Source: Solenopsis invicta
Lineage: Eukaryota > Arthropoda > Insecta > Hymenoptera > Formicidae
Length of the DNA: 64,000 nucleotides
Direction: 5' to 3'
Assembly: GCF_016802725.1 (NCBI RefSeq)
Contig: NC_052665.1
Span: 3,658,001-3,722,000, forward strand
Made by a program: the position numbers and the translations under genes. The notes under the pieces were generated by a model, which was not told the origin of the DNA, ran no database searches, and saw nothing but the letters and a program-made list of their open reading frames with translations. Position 1 is the first letter of the stretch. Each line of letters begins with the position of its first letter. Shown here piece after piece: positions 27,747-40,250 of the stretch.

Positions 27747-30700
27747 CACGTTTGGTGATTTTACAAACGGGAATTTATAGAGCACACTCCGTGCACAAGG
27801 ATGCCTAATTACAATTACGGTATGCCGCCTGTACGCGTTGTAGCTTTTTGTGTACGCGTGCAAAAATAGCCGCGTTGCGAATCACGAATAAGGAGGCGAA
27901 CAAACGAAAACCGTGGGCGATCCGCTGCAACGCGTATTTAGCGTTGCGTTGGATGGGGATTTAAGTACTGACGCGAATGGTGATGAAAAGTTGCGGCCAT
28001 GTAGAAAGCAAAGTTAATGCTTCGCGAGTTCGCGGATAAAGAACTTTCCCGCCGGCCTCAGAGTTAACTTCGCGACAATTCGATGAGGCGCGTTCGTATT
28101 CGCGGAGATGAGGGGATAATTCAATAATTTCTGCGCGACGTATTTGCATCATATCCTGTTCTCTGCCTTTGCGGTCCTTCGTTCCCCAACTAAGGCGCGA
28201 TAGCCAAGTCACGCAATACTACATGCGACCAAATACAAATGTGCGTACATGAATTCGCGTGCAGAATGTAGCTTTCCAGTTTTAGATAACGAGACATCTA
28301 AATATTTATAAATTTCATGATTAAATTCTTATATTCTCGAATTCAAATTTGCTAACTTGATTCGAGTCGTTCACGCTCGTAGTATAAATAACACATATAC
28401 GTATACAGTAGTGAGCGAGTCAAATTTCTAGTATCATCTTATTTCTGTAATGACAAAGTATTTAAAAGATGCGCTGCTCTTCCATAGCAAATATAGAAAT
28501 CTAAATTTGCAAGAACAAATTTACACTTATAAAAAATTAATGTAACAAAAGTTTTATAAATAGAGTAAACTTTTTATTATTCGTCACATTCTATTTGCAA
28601 ATTTCCACGCTAAATTATTCATAACAAGATATTTTAAAAGTAAAAAACAATCCGTGATAATTAGAGTAATATTAGAACAGTGTGCAATGCTCAAATATAC
28701 ATTCGCCACATTTGATTTGAGTTAGAAACGGATTAAAGGGAGAAAGAGGGAAAAAAAACACATTTTCACGTATTCAAAATAGTATTTTGCAGCGCCTGTA
28801 CAAACAAATATTATCTGAAAAAAAGTGATGACCACAGCTTGTTATCTCCCGTTTCCATCGCTTTCTGTGTAATTTGGAATACACGCATTCAAGAAGTCAC
28901 GTTTGAAGCTCGCACATTTCGTCTCACGACAGGTGTTACTATTCGCGCTTTTAACAAATTAAAGTGAACGGACAAAGAGAGACGTTTTTCCGAGACTAAA
29001 AGAGCCGTAAGGACGGGAGGGTAAGAGTACGCAAGCAGAAAGAGATGTACGGACGGAGGAGGAGATGCGAGAAGAGGTGGAGGCGAGCGGATTGGCGCTA
29101 GGCGAAAAGAAGAGAGAGAAGCAACGCATAAAGAGAAGCGTCGAGACGTCAAGCATTTCTCGCTTGCACGGCTTCGTAGAACCACCTTGCTATTATACTG
29201 ATTACATTTTCAAATGCGCCTACTCGGGATGCTTTCTCCCAACTCTTCCTCTTTCTTCGCCTCCCGTCTCGTCTCTCGTCTTTCACTGCTCCAGCAACAT
29301 CTACGATCCGACATGTTCTATCTATTTTTTTGCGTCTCTACGGATTTTATGACACTTTCGTCGCTCTTTCTCCCACGGTGCCATATTTCAAGAAGCTCCC
29401 TCCCCTCCGGCCCCCTTTATCTTTCTTAGACGCGGCGTAAGAGCGACTTTTACGGAGAGATGCGGGATAGACGATTCGCGGAGACTCACGACGAAATTCC
29501 ACGACGAGTTTCCGTCCACTTCCATTTCAGCTTTGTGTGCGTATTGGCACGGAGAGTATCTGAATTTCTAAAAAGGCACGACGATCGCACGCTGCCGCCC
29601 GCCGTGGCACTCGCTCACAATGCGCCGGTAAATCACCCCGGACCCCGGCCAGCGCAAGACAAAAGGCGGAATTCAACGGGGGAAAAAAGTCGGTCACTGC
29701 AACGACATACTATGGATGCAAAGGCCTTGGGTTCACTAGACTGATCGATTTTGAATGAATATTTACGACGTGCCGTGCACCCACACCTCTTTTTGACGCG
29801 CCGATTAGTTCTAAGGAAGAGGTGCGAATAACAATAAGTTCGCGTTGCAAGCAGCGCGATAAACTCGCCATTTGCATGCGCGGACTTTGTCCTCTCGCGC
29901 ATATGGAGCTTATGGAAATTATGGAAATCATTTGACTGATAATATCACCGCGGTAAATAACCAACGACTAAGAAGAAAGTAACGCGTGTAAAGCCTAATA
30001 CAATAGAGAGTTCGCGCGGAGTTATCGTGCTCTACGTATACGCCATGCTTCGAGAGATATTCGCGAGCACGCATCCGGTCCGCGTGATAACGTGGCATCA
30101 ATCATAGCGATAACGAACGCGCGGGAGGAATCGGCCTGTCTACGAAATATTCCGCGCAATGACCGGACGAGAATAAAATTGATGAGCACTGCAAACAAAG
30201 AATGTGTAATATATACCGACGTGCGCTGATTATATTTGCATGCCAATGGTGGTATCGACGGCATTAGGTCATCGACCGATGACGAGTTAAGTATTTTTAA
30301 TAGGCGGCCCAACCAAAGCTCTCTACTCTCGGCATACACTGAACCGACTTCGTCAAGTGCAATTGATTGCCACTGTACCGAGAAGTTAATCGTAGTCATT
30401 CGTTGTCGACTGGATGGAGAAATAGGTTTGAATCATCTTAAGATTAATAGATCCGATTAGCTAGCTCGCGTAATATTGAGTGTATTTGCGAAAAAATCTT
30501 ACGAATACATGCAAAGGTTATTTGCTTCAAAGATCTAATTAAAGCAATTATTAAACATAACGTGATTCATCGATTCTCGAAGTATTTGTTGCAAAATAAT
30601 GTCTAAACGATTAAACATTTAGTTAAAGAATTATATTATTTATGTGCATATAATTAAATTTACAGTGCCGCAAATTATACCCAATTTGAATTATTTTTAA

Positions 30701-30872
30701 TCATCCCCCTATATATTTAATATTTAACTGAAACAATAAAATTAAATAATTCAACAAAAAGTGCAAAATTTTACTCAATCTTAATTTATTATTTAATAAA
30801 TGCACGCTGCTCACTTTAAAACTAATAATTCAAAAAAATGAAAATTAGATTTAAAATTATTCTTTTAACTAA
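27747..30872. other. Gene-poor stretch with weak ORFs
   Basis: Contains unremarkable AT-rich DNA at 28220-28900, a purine-rich block at 28980-29140, and GC-richer DNA at 29440-30120. Two ATG-initiated frames are the most protein-like. One is on the plus strand at 29460-29744 (94 codons; a pyrimidine-rich acceptor ending TTTCAG lies inside it at 29529). The other is on the minus strand at 30399-30022 (125 codons with one hydrophobic patch). Neither matches a family I recognise, and both lengths are within chance. Confidence 0.35.
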
Positions 30873-30984
30873 ATATTTTGTGTTAAAATGACAAATTTTG
30901 ATACGCATGAAAATTAAAAATAACAAAATAACACTGAACTCAAGGAATTGATTTAAATTTGATTCTTTAATATTTAATAGTGTA
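30873..30984 (+). repeat. Dispersed AT-rich repeat, copy 1
   Basis: A 112-bp segment starting ATATTTTGTGTTAAAAT and ending AATATTTAATAGTGTA. It aligns along its length with the reverse complement of 43387-43495, and both copies stop at the same boundaries. The longest shared word is ATTTAAATTTGATTCTTTAA and a few bases beyond. The sharp common ends suggest a mobile element or a fragment of one, of unknown class. Confidence 0.75.
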
Positions 30985-31156
30985 AGAGTGCATTATCATT
31001 ATATACTATTTTAACGTTACAATAATACTAAGAACAGAAAGCATTATAGATATCTCGAAATAAAGGTCTTTGTCTGGAAGGCTTTACTAAGGATCTTTCT
31101 AACGAGATGCGGAACGGGGGACAGGATCAACGATGCAATTCTAAACACCCGCTGAC

Positions 31157-31213
31157 TATGTGTATGTATAAGTGTGTGTATGTGCACATGTGATGTGAGT
31201 GTGTATGTGTGCA
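31157..31213. repeat. Imperfect (GT)n tract
   Basis: GT-rich sequence with GTAT, GCAC and GATG interruptions. It is degenerate compared with the pure microsatellites elsewhere in the window. Confidence 0.85.
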
Positions 31214-32357
31214 ACGTCGTCCACAATTTCCTCAGTGCACTGTCCATTACGACTTTCGAGGGACAATGAGACTTTATGGACGATTCCTCCCTCCCCGAAC
31301 TTATCCCCTTGTAGTACCCTACGTGACACCAGCCCTAATGGTGTGCCTGGAGGTCGACACACCCTACACCATCAACGTACGCCGCGACGCGACTTTGCCT
31401 TTCTACTTTATGCAACGTGCACGTTGAGACATGTGTCATTATTTTCGCGCAACTATCTTCCTAGTTACCAACGGCACGTGCGACGTGCCGCTACTCGAAC
31501 GTGCCGGCAGGATAATACATGTTGCATTTGTTTTCGTTAAAACGCTGACAAAACGCTGCTTTCCAACATGGCGACCCTTTAATCTTCATTCGCGCCGTCT
31601 CGTTTGGGATAACCTCGTTTTCTCGCGACGACGGCCCTCTGCCTTTTATTGCCACGTGTTGCTTTATCGCGAATGCCAAAGCTCTCGGTATTATTGTCTC
31701 TATAATATTATTTCTGTTGCGAATTCAAAGATGCACTTGTGTGCGGAGCTTAATAAAACATACAATTACATTCAAGTAAAAATATGAATTATATAGCTCT
31801 CGCCTCGAAACGCGACACACGGTAATTTGTCTTAGTGCATATATATTAATAATTAATTAACTAATTAATATTTTAATGGGCTACCGTGGGATTGTTGTAT
31901 CTACACAAATACGCCTAGAAAACAAATGTGGTAATATTCATTACCGTATGAATGGTAGATTTTTCTCTATTATTTCGACACGTAATAAATATTCATTCGT
32001 CTTTATTGTGCCCACGTATTCGATACTGTGTCCGCGATAATATTACCATCGTTAATTATAATTTGATTCAATTTCCTCGTTTATAACAATATCCTCGTTA
32101 ATCCGCATCATATTTTCACTTTTAATCCCGTATCGAGTACTGTCAACGTTCACGCGTTGCTGATTCTATATTATCGATCGTCGTATAATAATCACGTATA
32201 ATTGGTAAATTACTTGTTAAGCGACCAGAAAATTATGCCGATCCAATATGAAAATCGAGATCATAAATACTATAACTTGTTACATATTATACGCTTCGGG
32301 ATTTTCCGGCTTTGGCCGCACGTAAGGGATTAAGTGGCGTTGAAAATTACCATCCAT
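31214..32357. other. Gene-free stretch
   Basis: GC-balanced to 31700 with chance-length frames, then AT-rich. Nothing else was recognised. Confidence 0.4.
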
Positions 32358-32382
32358 CCCCCCCCCTCCCTCCCCCTCCCTT
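32358..32382 (-). repeat. C-rich run; G-quadruplex motif on minus strand
   Basis: The plus strand has runs of C separated by single T. The minus strand therefore carries at least four G-runs of three or more with one-base loops, the canonical intramolecular quadruplex pattern. It lies 50 bp upstream of the candidate ATG exon at 32433. Confidence 0.8.
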
Positions 32383-32432
32383 CTACTCCGCGATCAGATT
32401 TGCAACTTAAACGAGTTAAATGACAAACTAAA

Positions 32433-32651
32433 ATGTTAATATATACCATCAAGAATAAACATCAATGGCAATCAAATTTCATGTATCACACCACTTTGAC
32501 ACGTAAATACGTGGCGTTCTTTCACCGATTCATAATTATTGCTGGCCCATCATTATGTATCCAATTTACTGCAAAAGTTAGCAGCATCGTGTTATGTTTA
32601 ATGATATTACATACTGCCTTCGGTGCAACTTACACAAATTATATTCATAAG
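32433..32651 (+). CDS. Candidate first coding exon with hydrophobic leader
   Basis: From an ATG, 73 codons stay open and end exactly in phase 0 at a consensus donor (CATAAG then GTGAGT at 32652). The frame closes 16 codons beyond the donor. Residues from about 31 to 64 are hydrophobic, and the last part (SSIVLCLMILHTAFGA) resembles a secretory signal peptide with a small-residue cleavage site. Real initiation could be at the internal Met at codon 57 or codon 17, or the exon could begin at the AG near 32584. Seen: an open frame and a donor. Inferred: a secreted or membrane protein. No family is recognised, no partner exon was found, and it may be chance. Confidence 0.22.
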
Positions 32652-32699
32652 GTGAGTCGTTTAAGTGGTATGGCATATAGTATAGTAATCGTACAGTAA

Positions 32700-33999
32700 T
32701 TTGATGAAAATAATTATTAATCAAATTTGTCGTCTGTACCTTAGACAAAAATATTGAGAATATATTTGTGATACATTAGTATTCCTGCATCGATGAAAAA
32801 TATCTTTTGCCGCGGGGTGACTGATATTTTCGAGATACATCTGTTTCGATCTCGTATAAAATATTACTGTATCGTCAGCTCTTTTTATGGATATAAACGT
32901 CAAAGTACATAAAATAATTCGTCCAAAAAAGCTCGCTCCAGTTATTTTAGTTAATCAATGATTAAAATTATTAAAAACACATTTTATATTCTATTCAAAA
33001 GACTGATTATTCGTTTCATAAAACAGTAATTGTGATTTTTGAAGATAAATGGTATTTCCATCCCGCTATAAAAGTTTTTTTTATCAACTTCAGGAATCCA
33101 GCACAACTTCAAAAATCGCAGAATAATTTATAAAAACGTTTGCGTGAGTTTTTATTATAATAATGCGTGTGGCTAACGTACGTAAAAAGTGCCCTAACGG
33201 GCTATCGCTGAAAACCTCGAATTGAAGAGAGGAGAGAAAAACGACGCCTTCGTCATCTCTAAGAGACGCTGCAATCAATCTCAATTCCAGGGCGAGATTT
33301 CGAGAATTATCGTGTACATCGCGTGTGGAGCTCACGCAAACGACGGAATAATCTCGGGTGAGTAATTCGTAGGAACTTATCTGCTCGACATTTACGAGCA
33401 AAGCGGAGATTTTTTTTGGAGCGAGCGGCCAGCTCACCTTAAAATCAACGGCGCTACGTAGAATCAATATTTTTTTCTTTTTCAAGATGTTCTTCGAATT
33501 ATTAGTTTGTTTTTAAATTATGTTAAATATTATATTCGCATTTTGAAATAATTGAGATCTTAACCGTTCCTCTGACTAAACGAAACAAATTTAAAATTAA
33601 ACGTACTTCTTGATTCATGCCGTAAAATTAATATAACGTTGCGTAAATAACATTAGATATTAATTATATAATGTTGCAAAATTATCTAAAGTAAACTTGA
33701 AAACTAAAAATTGCAATCTGTCAGCGCTAGAACTGGGATGTAATTCCAACATATCAATAGTGGATGGAGAACGATAGGCTTTATTCGTTCTTTCGTTATA
33801 CGTTATCCTGCACAAAAAGTGAAAATAAAACGATTTTTTTCGCACAGCGTAAGCGCGCGCATGATTCGCATTCATCGCAATTTTTCAAAACAAAAACATT
33901 GTCTGCACGTGAAACGAAGAGGGTTAACAGAAATTAATTTCTCCTCCTTATCGAATCGAAGCACCGCCCAGACAAATTTATCTCCCTGCGCGAGTCTCA
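32700..33999. other. Gene-free stretch
   Basis: AT-rich DNA around a GC-balanced patch at 33150-33440. That patch carries a 131-codon minus-strand frame (33485-33090) with no methionine codon anywhere in it. The frame includes a donor-like AAG/GTGAGC at 33438. It could be an internal exon but lacks a good acceptor, so it is not called. Confidence 0.35.
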
Positions 34000-35017
34000 C
34001 ATTCCGGTATGCAAGTGCATCGAGATTTGATCCCCACCTACGTGCCTATCTCGATGACCGAAACGACATGGGGTCTACCTCTGTGACAGTGGATCGCATT
34101 CGGATCCTGACGTGCAGTTCGAAGCACCTTTTGCTCGCTCGGTGCAGCGGCTGTTCACAAACGCTGGGCGTGGTGGGGAGACATGCAACGCGCTCCGAAA
34201 GGCACGCGACCGATCGCGGGGGCAGGTATAAGGACTTGGGGAAGAGGAGAAAGAGGCGGGGAAAGGGCGCAGGAAAGAATGGAACAGAATAGAGAACCCG
34301 GTAGCACGCGTGGCGATTATTAGGAGCTCTTTTCGTATCCCCCCAAACACCCACCTGGCTGGTACATCTACGGTCCTCTATGCCTATCGGTCGTACGGTT
34401 GCCTCTACCATTGCACACGAGCACTGCACGACACTCTTAAATCACCATCATCTTCGCCACTGATCCCCCCCCGCTGGAAAGCAATCTCTCCTCCCAAGCC
34501 AGTCAGCTCGATGGACCAATCGGCGAGCGGCGCGATACAGCGATCGGTCGGTCGGTTGGATGGTCCAAGGAAACACCGCAGTACCGGTACCGCATTCGCG
34601 AATCCAGGTAGAGAGAGAGCTTGCTCCGAGATGGAGGACACTGCACTATTGTCCGTTAGCACTGCTGCTGCTGGTCCGGCGTCGATACCGGTTCACGTTC
34701 CTTCCAGAAGCTCTCGGTGACGACTCGGAACTCAGGGTGGAACGACCTAACACGCGGCTCGAGCAGAGTTCGGGAAGTAGAGGTGATAGAGTCTCTCGAC
34801 CGAGTCCACCCGACTGCACCCACCTCGGGACGCAAGGGCGCAGACCGTGTTATACGCGACACGGACAAACCTACGGGTGACACTGAGGGCGCGCGAGATC
34901 GACGTTCGCGGTTCCGGGGCTGGCAGTGCACTGACTCCGGCCTCCTCGTTCGACCCGACAATCCGCGGCTCTGACTCCCACGCGGCGCATGCGTAGCTCA
35001 GCATGGCTACGTTGCGC

Positions 35018-35025
35018 CGTCGTCG

Positions 35026-35066
<41 letters not shown>

Positions 35067-35119
35067 GTCACCGTCGTCGATGTCGTCGTCGTCGTAGTCG
35101 TAGTCGTCGTCGTCGTCTT
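35018..35119. repeat. (CGT)n trinucleotide microsatellite, about 100 bp
   Basis: Mostly CGT units with CAT, CGC, CGA and AGT variants. Translated, it gives poly-Arg, poly-Val or poly-Ser on the plus strand and poly-Thr on the minus strand, which produces the long frames that cover it. The variant units make it older and more stable than the pure dinucleotide runs. Confidence 0.95.
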
Positions 35120-35276
35120 CCTCGTGCCCGTCACCCCTTCTAGCTCACTCCCCGTCTCTTCCCATTGTGATTCCCTCCGTGCGCGATCGTGCGTGTGGTA
35201 TTGCGCGCATGTATACGTGTGTGTCGGTACACACGCGAACGCGCCGTCGTGCTTCATCCCCCAAATCGGCACCCCC

Positions 35277-35350
35277 GAGAGAGGAAGAGGAGGAGGAGGA
35301 GAAGAGAGAGAGGGGGGGGGAAGAGAGATAGAGAGAGAAAGAGAAACAGG
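35277..35350 (+). repeat. Purine-only tract with G10 run
   Basis: About 70 bases of nearly pure G and A on the plus strand, including ten consecutive Gs. It could form triplex (H-) DNA. It directly follows the CGT repeat region. Confidence 0.8.
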
Positions 35351-35560
35351 CTTCTGCCCCGGCAGCAGCATCCCCGTCCCCTCCCGCCCCGCGGAAGGGG
35401 TGAGCCGACGCGTCGACGGTTCTCGCGCTCTCTTCGTGTAAGAATAAGACCAGAAACGCTGCAGGTGGTTCACACGGTGGGCGATTGCCGGCATGCGCCC
35501 TTCTTTAGCGTACGCGATTATCGGGTGTCGAATGAGTTCACGTGATCGAGCACTTAGTCA

Positions 35561-36256
35561 TGGACTGTTCCCCGTAGCATACGAACGCATGACTTCTACA
35601 GGTCATGAATGAGATTAGGGTTAACTGCGGCGATTATGCAACGCATCGATGTAAATTTCCCCTCGGCGCTGCCTTGACCGCTCTACAACTTTGTACTTCT
35701 ATACAAGCTGTATTAGTTAGAGTACAGTGGCCTGCATCTAATCAGATTGTTTTTTTATTAGCTTGTACCTTTAACTAAATAAATACTTTCGAACAATAAA
35801 GAGGATTTTATTTCACGAAATTAATAAAATAAGAGCTCCATTTGTATTGCTTTGCATTATTTGCTTGCAGATTCACGATATCTGATTCAAATTTTAATAA
35901 ATTTATTAATGTATAACGTAAATACGAGAGAAGCGCATATTAGTATTGAATCAGAAATGCGTTTCATATTTTTTGAAATAAAGATATTTGATACAATTTT
36001 CGATTTTAAATGGCTGGCTATACATTAACGATGTCGTGAAAGATTTAAATGACAGTTAAAGATATTTTGTCATACATAGAATAGTCTCGCAACATTTCCA
36101 GAAGCATCTGCCCTACTAAAATGGACATTTATAAATTGCATAGAGTGGATCTTATAGCTCTTATATGAATGCGCGCGTATGCGACGAAAAGCAATAGTTC
36201 GTGAATGACAACTGAGAATTTTCGCAACGATCGATACGGACATAGCACATATTAGC
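35561..36256. other. AT-rich gene-free stretch
   Basis: No open frame of interest, RNA gene or repeat was recognised. Confidence 0.45.
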
Positions 36257-36520
36257 ATGAATAAGATATACGCTTTTAGATGCATCGTTCTCGTTTCTTC
36301 TTTCTTTGTCTTAGAAGTTGCTACGGCTACTACGAGGCCGGCACGGCTGAATCCGCGAGTCTCGAAACGAATTTGGCATCGGCTCAAAAATATCTGGGTG
36401 GTCGTTTGGACCCCACGAAAGAAGGATTTCTTTGGTAGCGTTCCAACGCCTCGGACAAGCGCAACGAGCACTTTCGACATGTGCGAAATGAGAATTACGC
36501 GGTACCTACCGGTTTATTAA
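36257..36520 (+). CDS. Candidate small secreted protein ORF, 87 aa
   Basis: An ATG-initiated frame. Residues 1 to about 24 look like a signal peptide: a basic start (MNKIYAF), a hydrophobic core (CIVLVSSFFVLEV) and small residues (ATA) at a plausible cleavage point. The remainder is very basic, with dibasic sites (SKR, RKK) around a Trp-rich segment (IWHRLKNIWVVVW). That would fit a processed peptide precursor, but no known neuropeptide motif or amidation signal is seen. Against it, the hydrophobic core overlaps a perfect pyrimidine-tract acceptor (TCTTCTTTCTTTGTCTTAG ending at 36313), so the same bases may be an intron end. A second frame after that acceptor stays open for 40 codons. Confidence 0.18.
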   Translation: MNKIYAFRCIVLVSSFFVLEVATATTRPARLNPRVSKRIWHRLKNIWVVVWTPRKKDFFGSVPTPRTSATSTFDMCEMRITRYLPVY

Positions 36521-38050
36521 GACGCTCGGAAAAAAAATCTCACGTGAAATCTATCGATGTTGCGGACGTGACGTGCCATGATCTCGTTAACGATAGAAGA
36601 AAAAGATGGTAACGTAGCTTCGCGTTGTCGGAGATAAATTAGTAGATGGTTCAGAGATACGCACGCTTGCACGGCAGATTGGTTCTAGAACTACGAAGTG
36701 AACGTGTATAGCATCCACTAAATTAAAGCACACCGTTAATCTCGATGTCTGTTTTCATCTTATTTAAAACTTTTGCGTAATAAACTTTAAAATGGTAAAT
36801 GAAGCTTTATGTTGCTTGTACAGCGTAATCCAATAAGTGCTGAAATTTTGGTGAAAACAATAGGAAGCTCAGAAGTTGTAATACCAACGAAGAAAATCGT
36901 GCGCAACTTCCAGAGCCATTTCAGCCGCTAATATCTCACGAGTTCTTGGTCCGCTTGGATAAAAAACAAATGATTAATCAGCTCATTCCATTTCGTTTCA
37001 AAATATTTCTATTATCTGTCTTACATTGTTACGATAAGGAAGACTCGTGATTAGTTCTGAAGACGAGCAAGATAGAATATTTGATAGAAGATATACGACT
37101 TTTCTACGGAAAATAAATTTTCTCCTATGTTCGCAATTTGCTGATTGATACACGTTAACCTACAAAATAAATTGACGAATGTCTTCTCTCGCTTTTTTGT
37201 CTGCAATCACGCTAATTTGATTAGAGAGATAATAATAATAATACCATTCAATTCCTTCGTGAAAGTTTAAAAAGCGATCTAAGCGAATAAATTAACGCAC
37301 GTTCCAAGAATTATGAGTCATTTTATCGCGGCTATTAGAACTAAAGATAAAATAGCATTTTTATCTTTCTTACATTCTAATCTATTTTTCTTTTCGTAAG
37401 AAAAAATCCATAAAGAAAAAATTTACTTAGCTAAAAGAGATTAGTGTTTTTAATCGGAATAAGAGGGTTTTACAAATGTTACGTTCTCTCTGGTACTTTG
37501 TTTAAAATTGTACTTGTCTCTAATCTGAGAAAATTCTCAACTCGATATAACCCTGAAAAGCGGCGGAATGCACCGCTCGGAAAGTATACTTAAGTTCCAA
37601 TTAAGTGCAAAGCCAGCGAGGACTAAGCAAGCGTGAAGAAACTCGAGTTGCTCCGCATCTCGGGGATACCTTTGGTTCCTCGCACCTCCGGTATCGACCC
37701 CAAAGCGAGACCAAAGTGATGGTGGAGCGTCGCCTACTGTAATCCTTAATTGGTCCGCGTGATTCATTCGGTCCATTCATCGTAACTAAACTGCTCTTCG
37801 AAGGAGGGCCGTCTTCGCCTCCGGCGACAGAGCGCCTTGGATATCTCTCCTCTATTCCTCGTTCTTTCGTCCTATGTCCTTTCCTGTCTCTCCTGCCACC
37901 TCTATTTCTCTCTTTCGCCTGTTCAATCTTAGTTACACGAGATACCACCACGACGTTCTACGGTAGCCTGTCTGGCTGGCTGCCGTTATAACGTTAAATC
38001 AGATAAACAAACGCGGTCTTAACTCCGCCTGACATAATCAGTCGTTCAGG
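36521..38050. other. Gene-free stretch
   Basis: AT-rich to 37530, then GC-balanced with chance-length minus-strand frames. A short ATA trinucleotide run lies at 37231-37242. Confidence 0.4.
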
Positions 38051-38104
38051 TTTAGGCAAGAGAAAGAGAGAAAAAGAGAAAGAGAGACAGAGAGAGAGAG
38101 AAAC
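38051..38104 (+). repeat. Purine-rich GA/GAAA tract
   Basis: Imperfect GA and GAAA units on the plus strand, with purine-rich DNA extending to about 38200. Confidence 0.85.
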
Positions 38105-40250
38105 GGTAAAGTAAACAGAGAAAGTCGAATACAGAATAGTGACGAGAAGTACGATGAAAGAGATGAAAGTAATAGAAGTAGATAGAATAAAAACTACAAC
38201 TTCCGGTTTCCAAAGTAGTAAATAGTTTTACAAAGATATTTGTTATTCTTTTTTAATTTGTAGAAACTTAATCGGAAAGTTTTAATATTTTGTTACTCAA
38301 CTAATTTTTTATATTCCTGATATACGCGGTTTCTAGTATGAGATCATTAAAAATTATTAACTCTAAAAAGATCGCTATTCGTAATACTTGGAAAGTGATC
38401 ACACGAGCATGTTGTAAAGGCGCGAGCAGAGATGGTGAAGCGCGATTGGTCTCGTTGTCGGTTACATGAATCTACGAGGGAAGCCCGGGTTAGGGTCATC
38501 CGAGGATGACGTCCCGTAGAGAGGCACGATGATTGTCTGGATCAGAAGAAGCATGAGGAAAAGGGTGCGCCCTGCGGGTCCTGTTCGGGCGGATATTATT
38601 ACGAGACTCTGCCGCGTGTTCCCTGTTCCGCCACGTACGTGCGACGACATTCGCACGATGACGACGACGAGGACGAAGATTACCCACTTTTCTACGGTCG
38701 CACGTCCCCTCGAACCTCGTTATTTCAAGAATGCGAGTTACTTTAGGGTCGAATGGAGAGATCGCTGTCTCGTTACCGATTATTCGACGGGTCGCGTGGA
38801 ATCCTACGCTTCCCATTTCTGTGAAAAAGAATCACATACGGAGAAAGGCAGAGTGTGCAAAGAGTAAACGAAAAAGTGTGTTTGGAATTCGCGATGCGAA
38901 CGTAACGTAACATTAAATAATTATCTGCTAGCGAAAATTAATTTATGATTTGCATCAAGCATTGTGCTCGCTGGATTTATCGTGTGTGTGTGTGTGTGTG
39001 TGTGTTGATGATATTAAATTTCTGGTAGCAATTATCATAATTACTATCGCTGTACTTTAATCTTACACAGATATATTATTACAGAAAATAATTTACTTTA
39101 TTAATATTTAGTTCAGTTTAGGTTTTATTGCGCGAACGAAAATGTATGCATTAAAATCATTTAGATATTTCATATTTAATTGAATAGTTAATATTTAATA
39201 TCAATTTAAATATTTTACGTGCGATTACTTTTATCAAGCCGATTTAGACACACGGGCAATATAATAGATTTAGTCAATGCGGTTTCAAAATATGCATACG
39301 TGAAATAATCGAATTTCAGTTTGAATTTCAACGGGCCATTCGTCCGCTACCAAATTCAAATTGTCAAACAGTATCCAAATTTAACTTGACCATTTACAAG
39401 GTTACGATCATACTGTGCGATTCAATGCGGCAGCTTATCGTTCCCCGATAGAATCTTGCGCGAATAAAATTTAGCTTTTACCGCATCAAAATACAGTTTT
39501 GACCTCTTTTGAAAATACGGAGAAAATTCTTTCCTTACTCTCGTCTATCTTGCATTCTCCATTCTCCCTCGGTCATCGTAATCATTTCATCGTCGTTTCA
39601 ACTTTTCGTTTCCCTTGCGAGAAGCAGAGACTCAACGCGCGTAGTTTCCCCACGTAACACCGCGAAAATCGAAAGGCAGAAGAAAGAGAAGAATATCCGG
39701 ACGCGCGCCTAACCGGAAATACTCGACGACGAAGATCTAAGATTCGCGAAGGAGTTTCGCGGAAGGATGAATAATAACGTTTGAAATTCGAGACGCGGAA
39801 TAAAACGATGTCGCGGACGAAAGGCACGTCGTCAAAAAAAAAGGGCGGGGGGACGTTTCTAGAGGATGGTGCCGGTAGTGGAAAAGGGAAAGGAGGGAGA
39901 TTGAAGAAAAGAGAGATAGGACAGATAGATTCCCACAGGAAGGGAGGCAAGTATCCTCGCGTGTATAGTCGACAGCAAAGCGAAAGGATGCAAGTGGGAA
40001 CGCAGACAGAAAGGCTGGCAGGAAGGAAGGAAGGAACGGAAGGAGCCTCCTAGGCTTCGTTCAATAAAATAGAATATCTAATAAGGAACAAAAATGCAGT
40101 CAAGAAAAGAATGGAGGGCGCGGGCAAAGAAGGCGGATAGTTCGTTCGGTTGAGCTCGAGAAGAGACGTGAGTTTGAGGCCTCCGCTTTCCGTACCCCTT
40201 TTGCTCCTCTCCTCGAGATATCAGGAAAGATCGGAAAGGAGAGCTGATCC
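38105..40250. other. Gene-poor stretch, purine-rich at its right end
   Basis: 38400-38870 is CpG-rich with open frames on both strands. 39000-39480 is AT-rich. 39640-40060 is purine-rich on the plus strand (AAAAAAAAGGGCGGGGGG, then GGAAGGAA units near 40018-40036). A (GT)n microsatellite at 38982-39005 is listed separately. No gene is supportable. Confidence 0.4.
38982..39005. repeat. (GT)n microsatellite, short
   Basis: Twelve uninterrupted GT units in AT-rich DNA. Confidence 0.95.

Larger units (their letters stand above)
34000..35560. promoter_or_regulatory. GC- and CpG-rich block, possible promoter region
   Basis: The most GC-rich kilobase and a half of the window. It is rich in CpG, with short frames open on all strands and a trinucleotide repeat in the middle. 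In insects such blocks are often 5' regions of genes, but I see no TATA box with a matching donor. GTGAGC at 35401 is the only donor-like string. The direction of any transcript cannot be told. Confidence 0.25.

Noticed and set aside
33090..33485. 131-codon minus-strand frame with protein-like composition
   Set aside because: It contains no methionine codon and lacks a convincing acceptor; the internal GTGAGC donor match alone is not enough.
34985..35012. tRNA-like A box (GTAGCTCAGCATGG)
   Set aside because: No B box, no acceptor-stem pairing and no cloverleaf in the following 80 bases.
34871..35494. 207-codon minus-strand ORF, and a poly-Arg frame from the ATG at 35004
   Set aside because: Both run through the CGT trinucleotide repeat and purine tract; composition explains the open frames.
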